Source: Clostridium sp. UBA2485
GTDB taxonomy: Bacteria; Bacillota; Clostridia; Clostridiales; Clostridiaceae
Assembly (NCBI RefSeq): GCF_002341865.1
Contig: NZ_DDOV01000081.1
Location: 84,239-120,623, forward strand
Direction of reading: 5' to 3'
DNA: 36,385 bases
The notes below the pieces were generated by a model. It saw only the letters and a list, made by a program, of their open reading frames with translations. It was not told where the DNA came from and searched no databases. Positions 9,701 to 17,631 of this stretch are shown one piece after another. The translations under genes were made by a program, and so were the position numbers. Each line of letters starts with the position of its first letter. The first letter of the stretch is position 1.

Positions 9701-11254
9701 GAATTACAAGGTGATAATAGTGCAGAAGCTAGGTCTAAGAAAAAGGATTTAGAAAAACAACTAAAAGACGAACTAAATAAGCAAAAAGACTCTCAAATGA
9801 AACACAATGTTGAACTACAAAAAGACGAATTAAATAAGCAGAAAGATGAAGCTACAAAAGAAACTGAGAGATTAAAGCAAGATTTAGAAGTGCAGCTAGA
9901 TAATTACTATATGAATTTAGAAGTAAAAAGAGCATTATTAGATGGCTATATCACTGATATCAATGGTAATAGAGTTGCTATTGAAGATGCTATGTTAGAA
10001 TACTTAGATTTATATGGTGATGGAGTAACTCTATTAGGAGATAAGATAAAAACTGAATTTATAGATAACCTTAAAGCAGCACAAGATTTATTAAAAGGTT
10101 TTGATAAAGAAGTAGGGTTTGACAATCTTATATATGCACAATCCAACGTAAAGACTGTGTATGGTACTGGAATAGACTTGGAGAACTCAAAAGCTATATT
10201 AGGTGCTAATGGATATAGATATGTTGACACTGCCTTAATAGATGTGTCCAAAACAGCGTTCGGTAAAAATGATATAATCTTAGGTGGAAAAGGAACTCAT
10301 GGAGGCGTAGACAGAAGTGACTTAAATGGTGCTGTTAGATTGGAAGGAACTGATAGATATCAAACTGCTAATGTAATTAAACTTTATAAAGACATAGAAG
10401 ATGGTACAATTCAAGCAAGTGGAGGTAAAGTTTATGGGCATGGAGTTGACTTATTGAATGCTATGAGATATTTAGCACCATTGGGATATGAATTTATAGA
10501 TCTTGATAAAGTTAATCTAAATGACTTGCAATTAGGTGATAATGATATTGTTGTTGGAAATGGAAGCTTAAAACCTAAAGGTGGTACTCACTTATGGGGT
10601 AAGGACAGATATGAAACTAATAATAAAATCAAAGACTATGCTAATGGAGCTATGGGCGATTTAATGTGGCAAAACTATCGTAGACCAGAATTAGGTACAA
10701 TATATGGAAAGAAAACGGATATAGATATTGCTAGACAATATTTGTCTGATTTCGCAAGTAATTTTGTTGTAACTGATACTGTAAAAGATAGAAAGCTTCA
10801 AGCGAATGACGTTATTGTAGGTGGACAAATTGATGGTAGAGAACAAATAGCTAATAGTGGAGCTAATTGGTTATGGGGAAGCAATAGAGAAGATACTAAA
10901 AATGAAATATTGAGATTTAAGAAAAAGCTAGAGAGATTAGCTGGCTATGACAGTGGAGGAGTAAATGATTTTACTGATATCGCTATGCTACATGGTAAAC
11001 CTAATTCAATTGAAACTATTTTTAATGCAACACAAGGTAAAAAGTTATTCAATTTAGTTGATGGACTGCCAAATTCTTTCTTGCATAATAGATTAGATTT
11101 TAGTGAGATAACATCTCATACACAGCAAGCAACACCTAATTTAAGAGACATAAAAGTGGATGTTCATGTTGACAAAATGTATGGAACTGAGGAAGGAGTT
11201 AATAAGTTTGCAGATGTCCTAATAGATAAAATGCAAAGAGCAAATCTTCAATAA
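3722..11254 (+). CDS. Tape measure protein with NlpC/P60 peptidase and three wall-binding-like repeats
   Basis: 2510 residues, starting at a TTG 4 bp after AAGGTGAT. Order: long coiled coil (about 80-390); TP901-type tape measure core (about 430-640); hydrophobic segments near 745-775 and 850-875; more coiled coil; NlpC/P60 domain (about 1553-1666) with catalytic Cys1580 in FDCSGLV, His1628 in HHVGIYAG and His1640; coiled coil; three repeats of 80-90 residues (about 2146-2232, 2237-2316, 2327-2408). Each repeat has a [VI]YG..D...A..YL start and an R/W-L-x-G-x-[DN]-R end, as in RLEGTDRYQTAN, resembling putative cell-wall-binding repeat 2 (PF04122). The last 100 residues, with DIAMLHGKPNS, look like a normal tape measure C-terminus. 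Tape measures set tail length and pass into the host; the peptidase would cut peptidoglycan during DNA entry. Identity is clear; the repeat assignment is inference. Confidence 0.92.
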   Translation: MADDRYSVELGLQFESLSSAEAKLEKVVKSLSKDKQVELGINVSNLKELINDFGQINKTNVKIFSDGETRKLTEIQAGLRNTLKIIEDSKKGLSLDITSNPAKEQKKLYDELHKLQNSEFRIREKILSVDGERQKIYKEMLATTKKMQTEVDKTISDGGLNSAKLNNGLLQERIQLTNKLKLAQLDVVDKQKEEIQQMEQAVRKREELKAKQWNNQLKADNEAKLQQQLEQQKQLYNELNSLQNQEMRIKQQMINADNEALDTLKRQLETIREKQRIAGEKITNQNLESEQLINEILKNREKLQNNLDVTQSKKNDKVKQEQIEIEKLIELERKRLGNKLTRIQNSSYSKYLDPKDIVKFREELEKLNGTSLKDVRHQVKQLSQDIDTRVVNARAERTANEGFLSSTRNMLTSFGIIFSGQMVFRSIINTFRNATDSVIELDNALVDLKKVTDESEATYDRFLGTVHKMGMKLGETSREIVNAVSMWAKTGEDLENATKLANNTILLSKVGDVNVEQAQSYLVAPLKAFNIEADKSIGLIDEFNNISNNSASTVQDLGEGLKRSASAMEVAGNSLEQTLTLIAATQERTQLGGEVIGNALKTVSLRIATFKDENGQVIPKLKEDLEGLGVQMTDTTGQIRSTFDILYDLSKIFKDLDKNTQLNLTEKLGGKMQANIVASAVSDSERLKEIYELANNSAGSADEEFKRYTESIVFSLDQLREQIEATYRTLVDGKQFKEGIQFLTSFVGVIQTVIDKFGSLNTMFTTVILMLTTFNTKLKTTIAESKTMKFLNNQDKDNLGLMQKWNNQLTDWSDGLKRSRAAAIEAGQGHTVLSAKLMGANVATKALKLSTMALQGVMSVGISIAISLLITNIMKLINHMSELKNKTEELVSTVQQNLRQNSDMITFLQKEGQEFDRLSNKVKLTTDEQSKLADMKQRIADSLPELISGYNAETGEIEIQAKSTAELIELLKEKNKLENMKLIASGGDARKVAENDLKDFERDKKRVNEELNKLENGATVGSRGGYYRDPNNIKDLEAKIEQYKAAGKDTIKLQDKLNELYEKKAEKLAELQVLDSNQKDSLQALQPHIRATIENYEELDETQKRIVEKAIKLTPEDILDGVNYNAKIREIADKIQSMPESKSISVYAKLEEPTQKDYENYFVAIENIAKTTNLKPIEVAQTFKINPKNINDYVKDLEEKVKTATGKAKKDLEGKLDLYNSLELDVKVNGQEQVDDLKESVKEIQDALTDSINKVEDYNKFLEDINENGSLSIENQKKIIAQHPELLQYLGNEQAMRAKLNELVAEEAKIAQETHYKMLQSSEDYYNRKIKGDVDMQNKILQAYKEFGGKLGEIYNGDLENYKTLEENKGKATQQLLQGLVGAWSEYWNDTTNDFDDELWYGLRWNPERTKEMKEVRDKIRAMKKKFDDITIEPIKIDFSTIGTDIDKTNEKVKKSERQLSATEKAIYDVEQAMKELEQRIQRLNSQQDKLNNHSQKYRDKLKEEQKLIKEKIALLEKQISLNDKLLKNPAERSSYDPETYSRSSRNVGRTVGEQIVREAEKYLGTDYVWGGNSPSGFDCSGLVQYVYESLGHELSRTTYTQFKEGTSVNRKDLREGDLVFFGSDLHHVGIYAGNNKVLHSPETGDVVKYSDLDAFGDYYGARRILNNGTQIGKSGTAAQVKEEYDYAGKAIDFQNQIDGLWNEVAKIDVEILESHLGEFEDKVKTVERQIDYYREKVNAAGEYNKTYLSWLNEINKSEREKYEILKQQQAFVQNELKSKKYDEKTIASLKVQFEELNGSILKANNSIKEIGYELSEAKWNNIQKIYQTNIDKIQNKMDILSSNEQKNIKEIIELQKQKVEEEEENIKRITELIQHLNEESQKPNNAFLIDKIEEYNKELDKSNSLLAQHKHELNQIGEKIQSVFNPIESQIKELLSKNNQLLQESMDNNLKHVTDAIDKELAKLDEAQKKLSWSEQQTDSANRINDLKRQIAELQGDNSAEARSKKKDLEKQLKDELNKQKDSQMKHNVELQKDELNKQKDEATKETERLKQDLEVQLDNYYMNLEVKRALLDGYITDINGNRVAIEDAMLEYLDLYGDGVTLLGDKIKTEFIDNLKAAQDLLKGFDKEVGFDNLIYAQSNVKTVYGTGIDLENSKAILGANGYRYVDTALIDVSKTAFGKNDIILGGKGTHGGVDRSDLNGAVRLEGTDRYQTANVIKLYKDIEDGTIQASGGKVYGHGVDLLNAMRYLAPLGYEFIDLDKVNLNDLQLGDNDIVVGNGSLKPKGGTHLWGKDRYETNNKIKDYANGAMGDLMWQNYRRPELGTIYGKKTDIDIARQYLSDFASNFVVTDTVKDRKLQANDVIVGGQIDGREQIANSGANWLWGSNREDTKNEILRFKKKLERLAGYDSGGVNDFTDIAMLHGKPNSIETIFNATQGKKLFNLVDGLPNSFLHNRLDFSEITSHTQQATPNLRDIKVDVHVDKMYGTEEGVNKFADVLIDKMQRANLQ

Positions 11255-11285
11255 TAGAGTGGGATAATCTCACTCTATTTTTATT
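11253..11285 (+). terminator. Terminator-like hairpin after the tape measure gene
   Basis: AATAGAGTG at 11253-11261 pairs with CACTCTATT at 11271-11279, plus two inner pairs, loop ATAAT, then TTTTTATTT. It lies within the tail operon before the Dit gene, so it probably lowers transcription rather than ending it. Confidence 0.7.
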
Positions 11286-11315
11286 TAAAAATAAAAGTGG
11301 GGTGAGAAATTAATA

Positions 11316-14300
11316 ATGAAAACAGATTTGATATTTTGGTACAACGGGGAATGCTCCGAAGATTATGGAGTTTGGAGTGTTTCGGATAGCAATGATTTAA
11401 TAACTGAACAACTAATGCATAGTAGAAATATAGTTGAAACAACAACTAATGAATTTGACACCCCATATTTTCAAGGGGTAAAACGTGAGCCTTTGTCGTT
11501 TAAAATGCGTATTGTATTTAAAGATGAATTAACAGAAAAAGACATTAGAGATGTATGCAGATGGTTAAATCAAGATAACTATAAACCATTATATTTTCAA
11601 AATATGGAGAACAAAATTTATTATTGTATGCCATATGAGGATATTTCAATAATACACAATGGACTAGTTCAAGGCTATTTGGATCTAACAATGAGGTGTA
11701 AGACTTATTATGCAGAGACACCTAATTACCTAAGTTGTATATATGATTTAAGTCAAAATAGCAAAGAAGGAGCAGAAATTATATTAGAGAATAAGGGTGA
11801 TTTGGATATAAGTCCTGAAATCTGGATTAGAAAAGTAGGAGACGGAGCTTTATCAATAACAAATATGTCCAATAGTGGAAGAACAACAGAATTTACCGAA
11901 GCCAAAAGTGGGAAAGGTAACTTACGATTTAATGGTACTGTATACGATGAAGAGCTTATTAAGATAGGTGATAGAGTTTATGAATTTGATACAGGAGATG
12001 GGATTATAAATAGTCACATTCAGTTATGGCAAAAGGGAATGTTGTATCTTGAAGGAACTTACGTTAACAAAGATGGAGTTATATATAAATGTCTAAGGTC
12101 AAATGATAATGAGATATGGGACGCTGATAAGTGGGAAAAACAAGATGAAAGCAACATTAAAGTAGATTTATCTGCATGGTGTTCACCTGCTAGAGCTAAA
12201 TTAGTATTTAATAGTGAACCTATTAAAGATGGAGATACAATTACCATAGGTGATAATACTTATGAATTTGATTTAAATGATATATTCAATGCTAAGAACG
12301 GGAATATTCCAATTAATATTAAAAACTATACTACCAAAGCAAAAGGAGTTCTACGTGTAAGGGGTAATGATGCATTTGGTGATGCTAAAATTACAGTTGG
12401 TGAAAAAACGTATCATGTAATTCCAACTTCAACAGCCAGCCAAATTTTAGTAGAAGCAAGAACTAACATAATGTCATGGGATAAAACAAATGTGGATTAT
12501 GATGGTTTAAGAACTGATATCATCAATAAAGGTGTATTATTGATAAATGAGAAAAGGGATAATACATTGAATGGAATAAGAGTACCATATTTCAATGAAG
12601 AGAAAAACAAAAATCTATCAGCTAGTAATAGAAAACTATTTGAGTTACATAAGCTAACTAAATTTAGTGGAATACCAATGTTAGGGCTAGGGGATACAGG
12701 TAAATTTAATCCTATTTTAAGTAAGATTGATGGACAAATAGCAGGTGATAAATTAAGCGTATTCAGAAGAGATGCTACAAGCTTCAGAATAGATGAAGGT
12801 TCATCCGTAACTGATAAATTTGTTGTAGCAAAAGCAAATGGAAGTAATTTAGCACAAGGTGGAATAAGAAATTATAACTTGCAAGCAAAAGAGGGAGATA
12901 TTATTTTACTTGCTAAAAGAGTAGATGAGGGAAAAGTTAATGCAAGTAAAGTTAAATATAAAGGTAAGGAGTATAGTGAAGGTGAATTTGAACTATTAAG
13001 AATTAAAGAAGTAACAGAAACCAGCAATGGTTCAATGATAAGCTATCATGAAAATGGAACTATAGCTTATACATTGGAATCACCAAGCAAACTATTCAAA
13101 CAGAATCCTACGAGTAATCATGGAATAGGGAAAGTAGTTTATGGAAATAGTGTAGATTTAGCAAATGGTAGGAAATATTTATCTAAATTTAATTACAGGT
13201 TTGTTGGAACTGAAAGAATGCCAGTTGATGAAATGAAAAGAATAATTTCTAGTGGTGATATTGTTCTAGGAGAAAAAACTGCAAAAGATGGAGTTTCAAT
13301 TGATGTAGCAGGAACTATTCGTCTAGGCGGAAAAGATAGATTTGCTACAGAAGATAAAATAAAAGAATATGCTAAAAGTGTAGAAAATCAATATAGCTCA
13401 TACAACTATATGTTTAATGTAATATTATTCAAAAAACAAGATAATCAAATAACATTGTTAGGTGGAAATTCATTCACTAGACCTTATCAAATAAGACAAG
13501 GTGATACAGTAGAAGAAACTTGTGAAAATATAGAAAGAGCTATAAATGGAAACGGAATTGACTGGATTCATTACAGTAAAGGTACTTTCAAAAATGAAGA
13601 TGTTGAAGCTAAATACGATAAAACAACAAACACTATAAGCATTACTGCCAATGAAAATGGTAGTGAAGGAAATAACATAGTTACTGTAGTAAATGATTGG
13701 GAAGAAAGTAGAAAACAATCAGAGCAAGGTGAGATTATAAATCAATTTGATAATAATACGTTAAAGGGAGGACTAGATCCAAGTTATGATAATGTAGATG
13801 AGATTAAAGGTAAAAAACTGATTGAATACATAAAAGAATGTCTTCAGCTAGATAATGATAATATAAATTTTGAATATAGCTCAAGCAACAGAAATATTAT
13901 AAAAATAACCAATAAAAAATATGGAACATTAGGAAACTTAATACCTGTAATAAGTAATTGTTACAGTTGCGATTTTAAGACAATGGATGATAAATTTACG
14001 GTTACATTAGACGGCGGCAAGGATGCATTAATGAGTGAAATTATTCCAAAGTTAGCACATGTTATAAAAGAAAATAATACAGATTTAAATATTACCTATG
14101 ATTTAGACAAAAAATTAATCAGCGTAGTATCTAGAACAACAGGTAAAAAAAGCAATATAACGGTATCAACAACGGCTATGAACACTTATTGGGATTGCAA
14201 TAAAAAGTTAATAGGTGGTCAAGATGGTTTAGTTGATGGTGAAGAAGTATATGTAGATAGTGAAAATGGATATATAGAGAGTACAAAAAATGTTAATGTA

Positions 14301-14408
14301 GTCGATGTATTTAATAACGAAGAATTGGAATTAGTTACAGGGGTAAACAGATTAATTGTTGAGGGGAATTGCTTGATACAATTTAACATGAAATACAAAC
14401 TATTATAA
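11316..14408 (+). CDS. Distal tail protein (Dit), enlarged, with a wall-binding-like insert
   Basis: 1030 residues; ordinary Dit proteins have about 250. The N-terminal 135 residues (FWYNGECSEDYGVW, then MRCKTYYAETP) are the Dit fold that forms the hub between tail tube and tip. The last 45 residues (VDVFNNEELELVTGVNRL) match the normal Dit C-terminal strand region. Between them lie several beta modules with the pattern 'kIGD.vYEFD' (near 205-240, 295-325 and 345-375) and one repeat at about 607-690 with VYGNSVDLANGRKYL and RLGGKDRFATEDKIKEYA, matching the repeats of the tape measure. Further small beta modules with 'GN.I' turns follow. Enlarged Dits of other phages carry glycan-binding inserts, so this one may help adsorption. 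The start follows GTGGGGTGAG. Confidence 0.85.
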   Translation: MKTDLIFWYNGECSEDYGVWSVSDSNDLITEQLMHSRNIVETTTNEFDTPYFQGVKREPLSFKMRIVFKDELTEKDIRDVCRWLNQDNYKPLYFQNMENKIYYCMPYEDISIIHNGLVQGYLDLTMRCKTYYAETPNYLSCIYDLSQNSKEGAEIILENKGDLDISPEIWIRKVGDGALSITNMSNSGRTTEFTEAKSGKGNLRFNGTVYDEELIKIGDRVYEFDTGDGIINSHIQLWQKGMLYLEGTYVNKDGVIYKCLRSNDNEIWDADKWEKQDESNIKVDLSAWCSPARAKLVFNSEPIKDGDTITIGDNTYEFDLNDIFNAKNGNIPINIKNYTTKAKGVLRVRGNDAFGDAKITVGEKTYHVIPTSTASQILVEARTNIMSWDKTNVDYDGLRTDIINKGVLLINEKRDNTLNGIRVPYFNEEKNKNLSASNRKLFELHKLTKFSGIPMLGLGDTGKFNPILSKIDGQIAGDKLSVFRRDATSFRIDEGSSVTDKFVVAKANGSNLAQGGIRNYNLQAKEGDIILLAKRVDEGKVNASKVKYKGKEYSEGEFELLRIKEVTETSNGSMISYHENGTIAYTLESPSKLFKQNPTSNHGIGKVVYGNSVDLANGRKYLSKFNYRFVGTERMPVDEMKRIISSGDIVLGEKTAKDGVSIDVAGTIRLGGKDRFATEDKIKEYAKSVENQYSSYNYMFNVILFKKQDNQITLLGGNSFTRPYQIRQGDTVEETCENIERAINGNGIDWIHYSKGTFKNEDVEAKYDKTTNTISITANENGSEGNNIVTVVNDWEESRKQSEQGEIINQFDNNTLKGGLDPSYDNVDEIKGKKLIEYIKECLQLDNDNINFEYSSSNRNIIKITNKKYGTLGNLIPVISNCYSCDFKTMDDKFTVTLDGGKDALMSEIIPKLAHVIKENNTDLNITYDLDKKLISVVSRTTGKKSNITVSTTAMNTYWDCNKKLIGGQDGLVDGEEVYVDSENGYIESTKNVNVVDVFNNEELELVTGVNRLIVEGNCLIQFNMKYKLL

Positions 14409-14419
14409 AAATATTAAAT
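14407..14419 (+). repeat. AAAAATATTAAAT intergenic motif, prototype copy 5
   Basis: A perfect AAAAATATTAAAT that begins inside the Dit stop codon and ends 1 bp before the AAGGGAG ribosome site of the next gene. Confidence 0.65.
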
Positions 14420-14436
14420 GAAGGGAGTTGATTATT

Positions 14437-17142
14437 TTGAGTAATAATTTTACGCAGTTTAGTATAGATCATACATTGAAAGCACCTAAATTGAAAATGA
14501 CTTTATATAGAAATCAGAATAATGCTATAGGTAAAATTAACAACTATTTTGAGCTTGAACAGGAAATCACAATGGGTGAAATCAATAAAATTACATTTTC
14601 TATTCCATATTATATTGAAAAGAACAATGAAAAAGTAGTCAATCCATTATTTGATAAGATTAAAAGTAGACATTACGTTAGAGTTAAATACAATAATATA
14701 GATGAATGGCATATAGTCACTAATCAAAAGAAGTCTAGTGATGGATTAAAAAAAGTAGTTTCGTTACAATCGACTCCCTGTATGTTAAAAGAAACAGATT
14801 TATATAATTATAATGTTGTTTCTGCAACAATTAAAGAAATATGCAATGGGAATATTTTAAGAGATATTGATGGCATATTAAAAGACACTGTTTGGAGTTT
14901 AAGTCATGTTGATGATACATTAATGAAGAAAAAACGTGGTATAGAATTAAATGGGCAGAGTAATGTATTGGATGCAATATTTCAAATTGCAAAGAAATTT
15001 AATGCAATAATAGAATGGAATACCATAAATAATTCAATCAGTTTTTACGATGAAGAAACCTATGGGAATGATAATGGTTTGGTATTTCAATATAATAGAT
15101 ATCTAGAGAATTTAGATGAAGAAAATAATAGTGATGAAATAGTGACTATCTTGAAAGTACAAGGTAAAGATGGAATAAGTATAAATACTGTAAATCCGAC
15201 TGGACAAAGCTATTTAACTGATTATAGCTATTTTTTATATCCTTATGAAGAAGATAGCAATGGAAATGTCATACGTCATTCAGATTATATGGATGATGAC
15301 TTATGTAAAGCTATTATAAAGTTTGATGAAGCTGTGATTAAGAATAAAGGTAAGCTACAAGAATTAATACAAAAGCAAATAAAGATAGAAGAAGCTTTAA
15401 CAATAAAAGAAATACAACTAGATGACCTAAGAGGTATACTAAGTGCTTTAGAAAGTAGACTGAACATAGCTCAATCCACTAATTCGGCTAAAGATAAAGT
15501 AATTAAGGAAAAAGAAAAAACAATTAAACAGATAGAAAACAAACAAGAAGAAATTGATTATTTTAATAAGCAAATAAAAATTATAACCGCACAAATCAAT
15601 TCATTAAAATATGAACTAAGTGAAGTAAAAAACTTTACACCTACTCAGCTAGAAGAATTAAAAAAATATAAAATAGTAAGAACTTATAAGAATGATAATA
15701 TTACTGATGTAAAAGAATTAATGATGGCAGCACAGGAAGATTTTAATAGGTTGAAAATGCCTAAAAAGATTACCAATATAGGAATTATTAATTTCATAAA
15801 AGTAGTTGAGGCTCAAAAGGATTGGGAAAAGCTAATTATCGGAGATGTTGTAACAATCAACTATCATGAATTTGGAATTGATAAAACTAAAGCTAGAATA
15901 ACAAATATAAAGTTAAATCATGAAGATAATTCTATACAATTATCAATATCAACCTTCGATTTTCAGGATAAACAAACACAGATAGCTAAAATGTTATACA
16001 ATGCTAGTTCAGCTAGTGCTATAGTTTCAGAAACTAGACATGACGTTGATAACTTGAAAAATTTAACAAATAATATGCAGGAAATTTTATATAAAGCATG
16101 GGAAGCAGGACAACGACAAGTTATAGCAGGAGCAGATGATAAAACTATAATAAATCATTTAGGGTTAACATCATGGGATAAAGATAACAAGAACTTAGGG
16201 ATTAGAGTTAACAATGGAACACTGCAGATTACCAATGAAGGCGAAAATCATTTTAAAAAATTTATAGATGGTAATGGCATAGATGCAAGCTTAATAAAAG
16301 GTAAATTAAGTGATAGTGTTGATGTAATAGTTACTCCAGACAGAGTAGTGGATGCCAGTGGGAATTCAATCACTAGTATAATGCAAGATCACCTTTCAGA
16401 TTTGGAAAATGAATTTGAAAGGCAACTATGGCAGCAAGCAAAACAGAACTATGATATGACAGATGAATTAGCATATTATATAGATGGATTAACAGGAGAT
16501 TTAGGAGTTTTTAAAATAGAAACCCAAGATATGTTAGCTTCAAAAGTATCAGATGAAACATTTAAATCCTATCAAATACAAACAAGTCAATTAATTTCTA
16601 GTAAAGTTGAAAGTTCGGAGTTTACTAGCTATAGGACTCAAACAGATAGAGTTATTGCAAATATGGTTAGAGATATTGATGGAAATAGTAGTCAGATTGC
16701 CATGAATTCACAAATGATCGGAACAAAAGTTTCAGATTATGAGTTTACAAGTGCAATTTCACAATTGTCATATGAGATATCATCAAAAGTTAGTGAGGGA
16801 GAAATATATAGTATAATCAGACAAAGTTCAAGTGCAGTAGAGTACGCTTTCAATGATATATCACCTTCAGTAACAATGGATAGATACGGTATAAAATTAG
16901 GGAGGAATTGTAGTATTGACTGTGAGTCTATTAACTCAACAGATAGTGGAAATCCAATCATTCGATTATTTGGAGAGTGTTCGCTTGATGCGACTTATAA
17001 CAATGAACAGGGTAGAGGTTCTGCAATTCGTTTAAAATGGGATAGATATAATTATATAAGAATAGAAAGCGGAGCTATAAACTTTATAATTGATGGTCAG
17101 GTACGTGCTTATGTAGACTCAAGAGGATTTCATAATGCATAG
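14437..17142 (+). CDS. Tail-associated endopeptidase / baseplate hub protein (Tal)
   Basis: 901 residues. The first 380 form the Tal hub seen in prophage endopeptidase tail proteins: LEQEITMGEINKITFSIPYY, YNNIDEWHIVT, then a conserved INFIKVVEAQKDWEKLIIGD further on. A coiled coil runs at about 285-400. The C-terminal half carries 'SKVSDETFKSYQIQTSQLIS'-type repeats found in tail-tip stalks, ending in a small beta domain (IRLKWDRYNYIRI). The gene lies right after Dit, its normal place. The ribosome site AAGGGAG at 14421-14427 touches a TTG at 14428 but is well spaced from the TTG at 14437, so the latter is preferred. I see no recognisable active site, so peptidase activity is not shown. Confidence 0.8.
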   Translation: MSNNFTQFSIDHTLKAPKLKMTLYRNQNNAIGKINNYFELEQEITMGEINKITFSIPYYIEKNNEKVVNPLFDKIKSRHYVRVKYNNIDEWHIVTNQKKSSDGLKKVVSLQSTPCMLKETDLYNYNVVSATIKEICNGNILRDIDGILKDTVWSLSHVDDTLMKKKRGIELNGQSNVLDAIFQIAKKFNAIIEWNTINNSISFYDEETYGNDNGLVFQYNRYLENLDEENNSDEIVTILKVQGKDGISINTVNPTGQSYLTDYSYFLYPYEEDSNGNVIRHSDYMDDDLCKAIIKFDEAVIKNKGKLQELIQKQIKIEEALTIKEIQLDDLRGILSALESRLNIAQSTNSAKDKVIKEKEKTIKQIENKQEEIDYFNKQIKIITAQINSLKYELSEVKNFTPTQLEELKKYKIVRTYKNDNITDVKELMMAAQEDFNRLKMPKKITNIGIINFIKVVEAQKDWEKLIIGDVVTINYHEFGIDKTKARITNIKLNHEDNSIQLSISTFDFQDKQTQIAKMLYNASSASAIVSETRHDVDNLKNLTNNMQEILYKAWEAGQRQVIAGADDKTIINHLGLTSWDKDNKNLGIRVNNGTLQITNEGENHFKKFIDGNGIDASLIKGKLSDSVDVIVTPDRVVDASGNSITSIMQDHLSDLENEFERQLWQQAKQNYDMTDELAYYIDGLTGDLGVFKIETQDMLASKVSDETFKSYQIQTSQLISSKVESSEFTSYRTQTDRVIANMVRDIDGNSSQIAMNSQMIGTKVSDYEFTSAISQLSYEISSKVSEGEIYSIIRQSSSAVEYAFNDISPSVTMDRYGIKLGRNCSIDCESINSTDSGNPIIRLFGECSLDATYNNEQGRGSAIRLKWDRYNYIRIESGAINFIIDGQVRAYVDSRGFHNA

Positions 17143-17156
17143 AGGAGGGATATAGT

Positions 17157-17372
17157 ATGGATAGACCGATTGATATAAAAATATTGGAATATAAAAAGAA
17201 TATTGTTAATGCAATAAATAATAAGAATTATGATTTGCCAATTACAGTTAAACAAATGATATTAAATGAAATAAAAGTAAATTTAGATAATGTAGTTGTA
17301 CAAGTCATACAAGAAGAATTAAATGAAATTAAGAAAAATGAAGAAAAGAGTGAGGATAAGATAGATGAATGA
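17157..17372 (+). CDS. Small tail-region protein (71 aa)
   Basis: Starts 15 bp after Tal with an AGAGGAGGGA ribosome site. It is an all-helical, charged protein (MDRPIDIKILEYKKNIVNAI; acidic-basic C-terminus) without membrane segments or recognisable motifs. Its position between the hub and the fibre genes suggests a tail-tip or assembly role. It overlaps the next gene by 8 nt. Confidence 0.6.
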   Translation: MDRPIDIKILEYKKNIVNAINNKNYDLPITVKQMILNEIKVNLDNVVVQVIQEELNEIKKNEEKSEDKIDE

Positions 17373-17595
17373 AAATATTAGATTTACATATAACATAACA
17401 GTTTCTGATATTAAAGTTGCAAGTGTTACATATGGATTTGATGTGAAGTTATATAATTCTGATTTTATATTTACTCCATTAGATAAGGTTGCAATAAAAG
17501 ATAATGAAGCGGAAATCCAAAAACAATTAAATGAGATAAAACTGACATGTAAAAATAGAGCTGAACAATTAGGTTATCCTTTTGTGATATTTTAA
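17365..17595 (+). CDS. Small tail-region protein (76 aa)
   Basis: Overlaps the stop of the preceding gene, so translation is probably coupled. The first half is beta-rich (IRFTYNITVSDIKVASVTYG) and the second is a helix ending in NRAEQLGYPFVIF. I do not recognise a family. It is probably co-expressed with the hub and fibre genes. Confidence 0.6.
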   Translation: MNENIRFTYNITVSDIKVASVTYGFDVKLYNSDFIFTPLDKVAIKDNEAEIQKQLNEIKLTCKNRAEQLGYPFVIF

Positions 17596-17607
17596 ATCAA
17601 GTAAATG

Positions 17608-17620
17608 AAAATATTAAAAG
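17608..17620 (+). repeat. AAAAATATTAAAT intergenic motif, copy 6
   Basis: AAAATATTAAAAG running into the AAGGAGG ribosome site of the large fibre gene. Confidence 0.55.
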
Positions 17621-17631
17621 GAGGAATTGAC

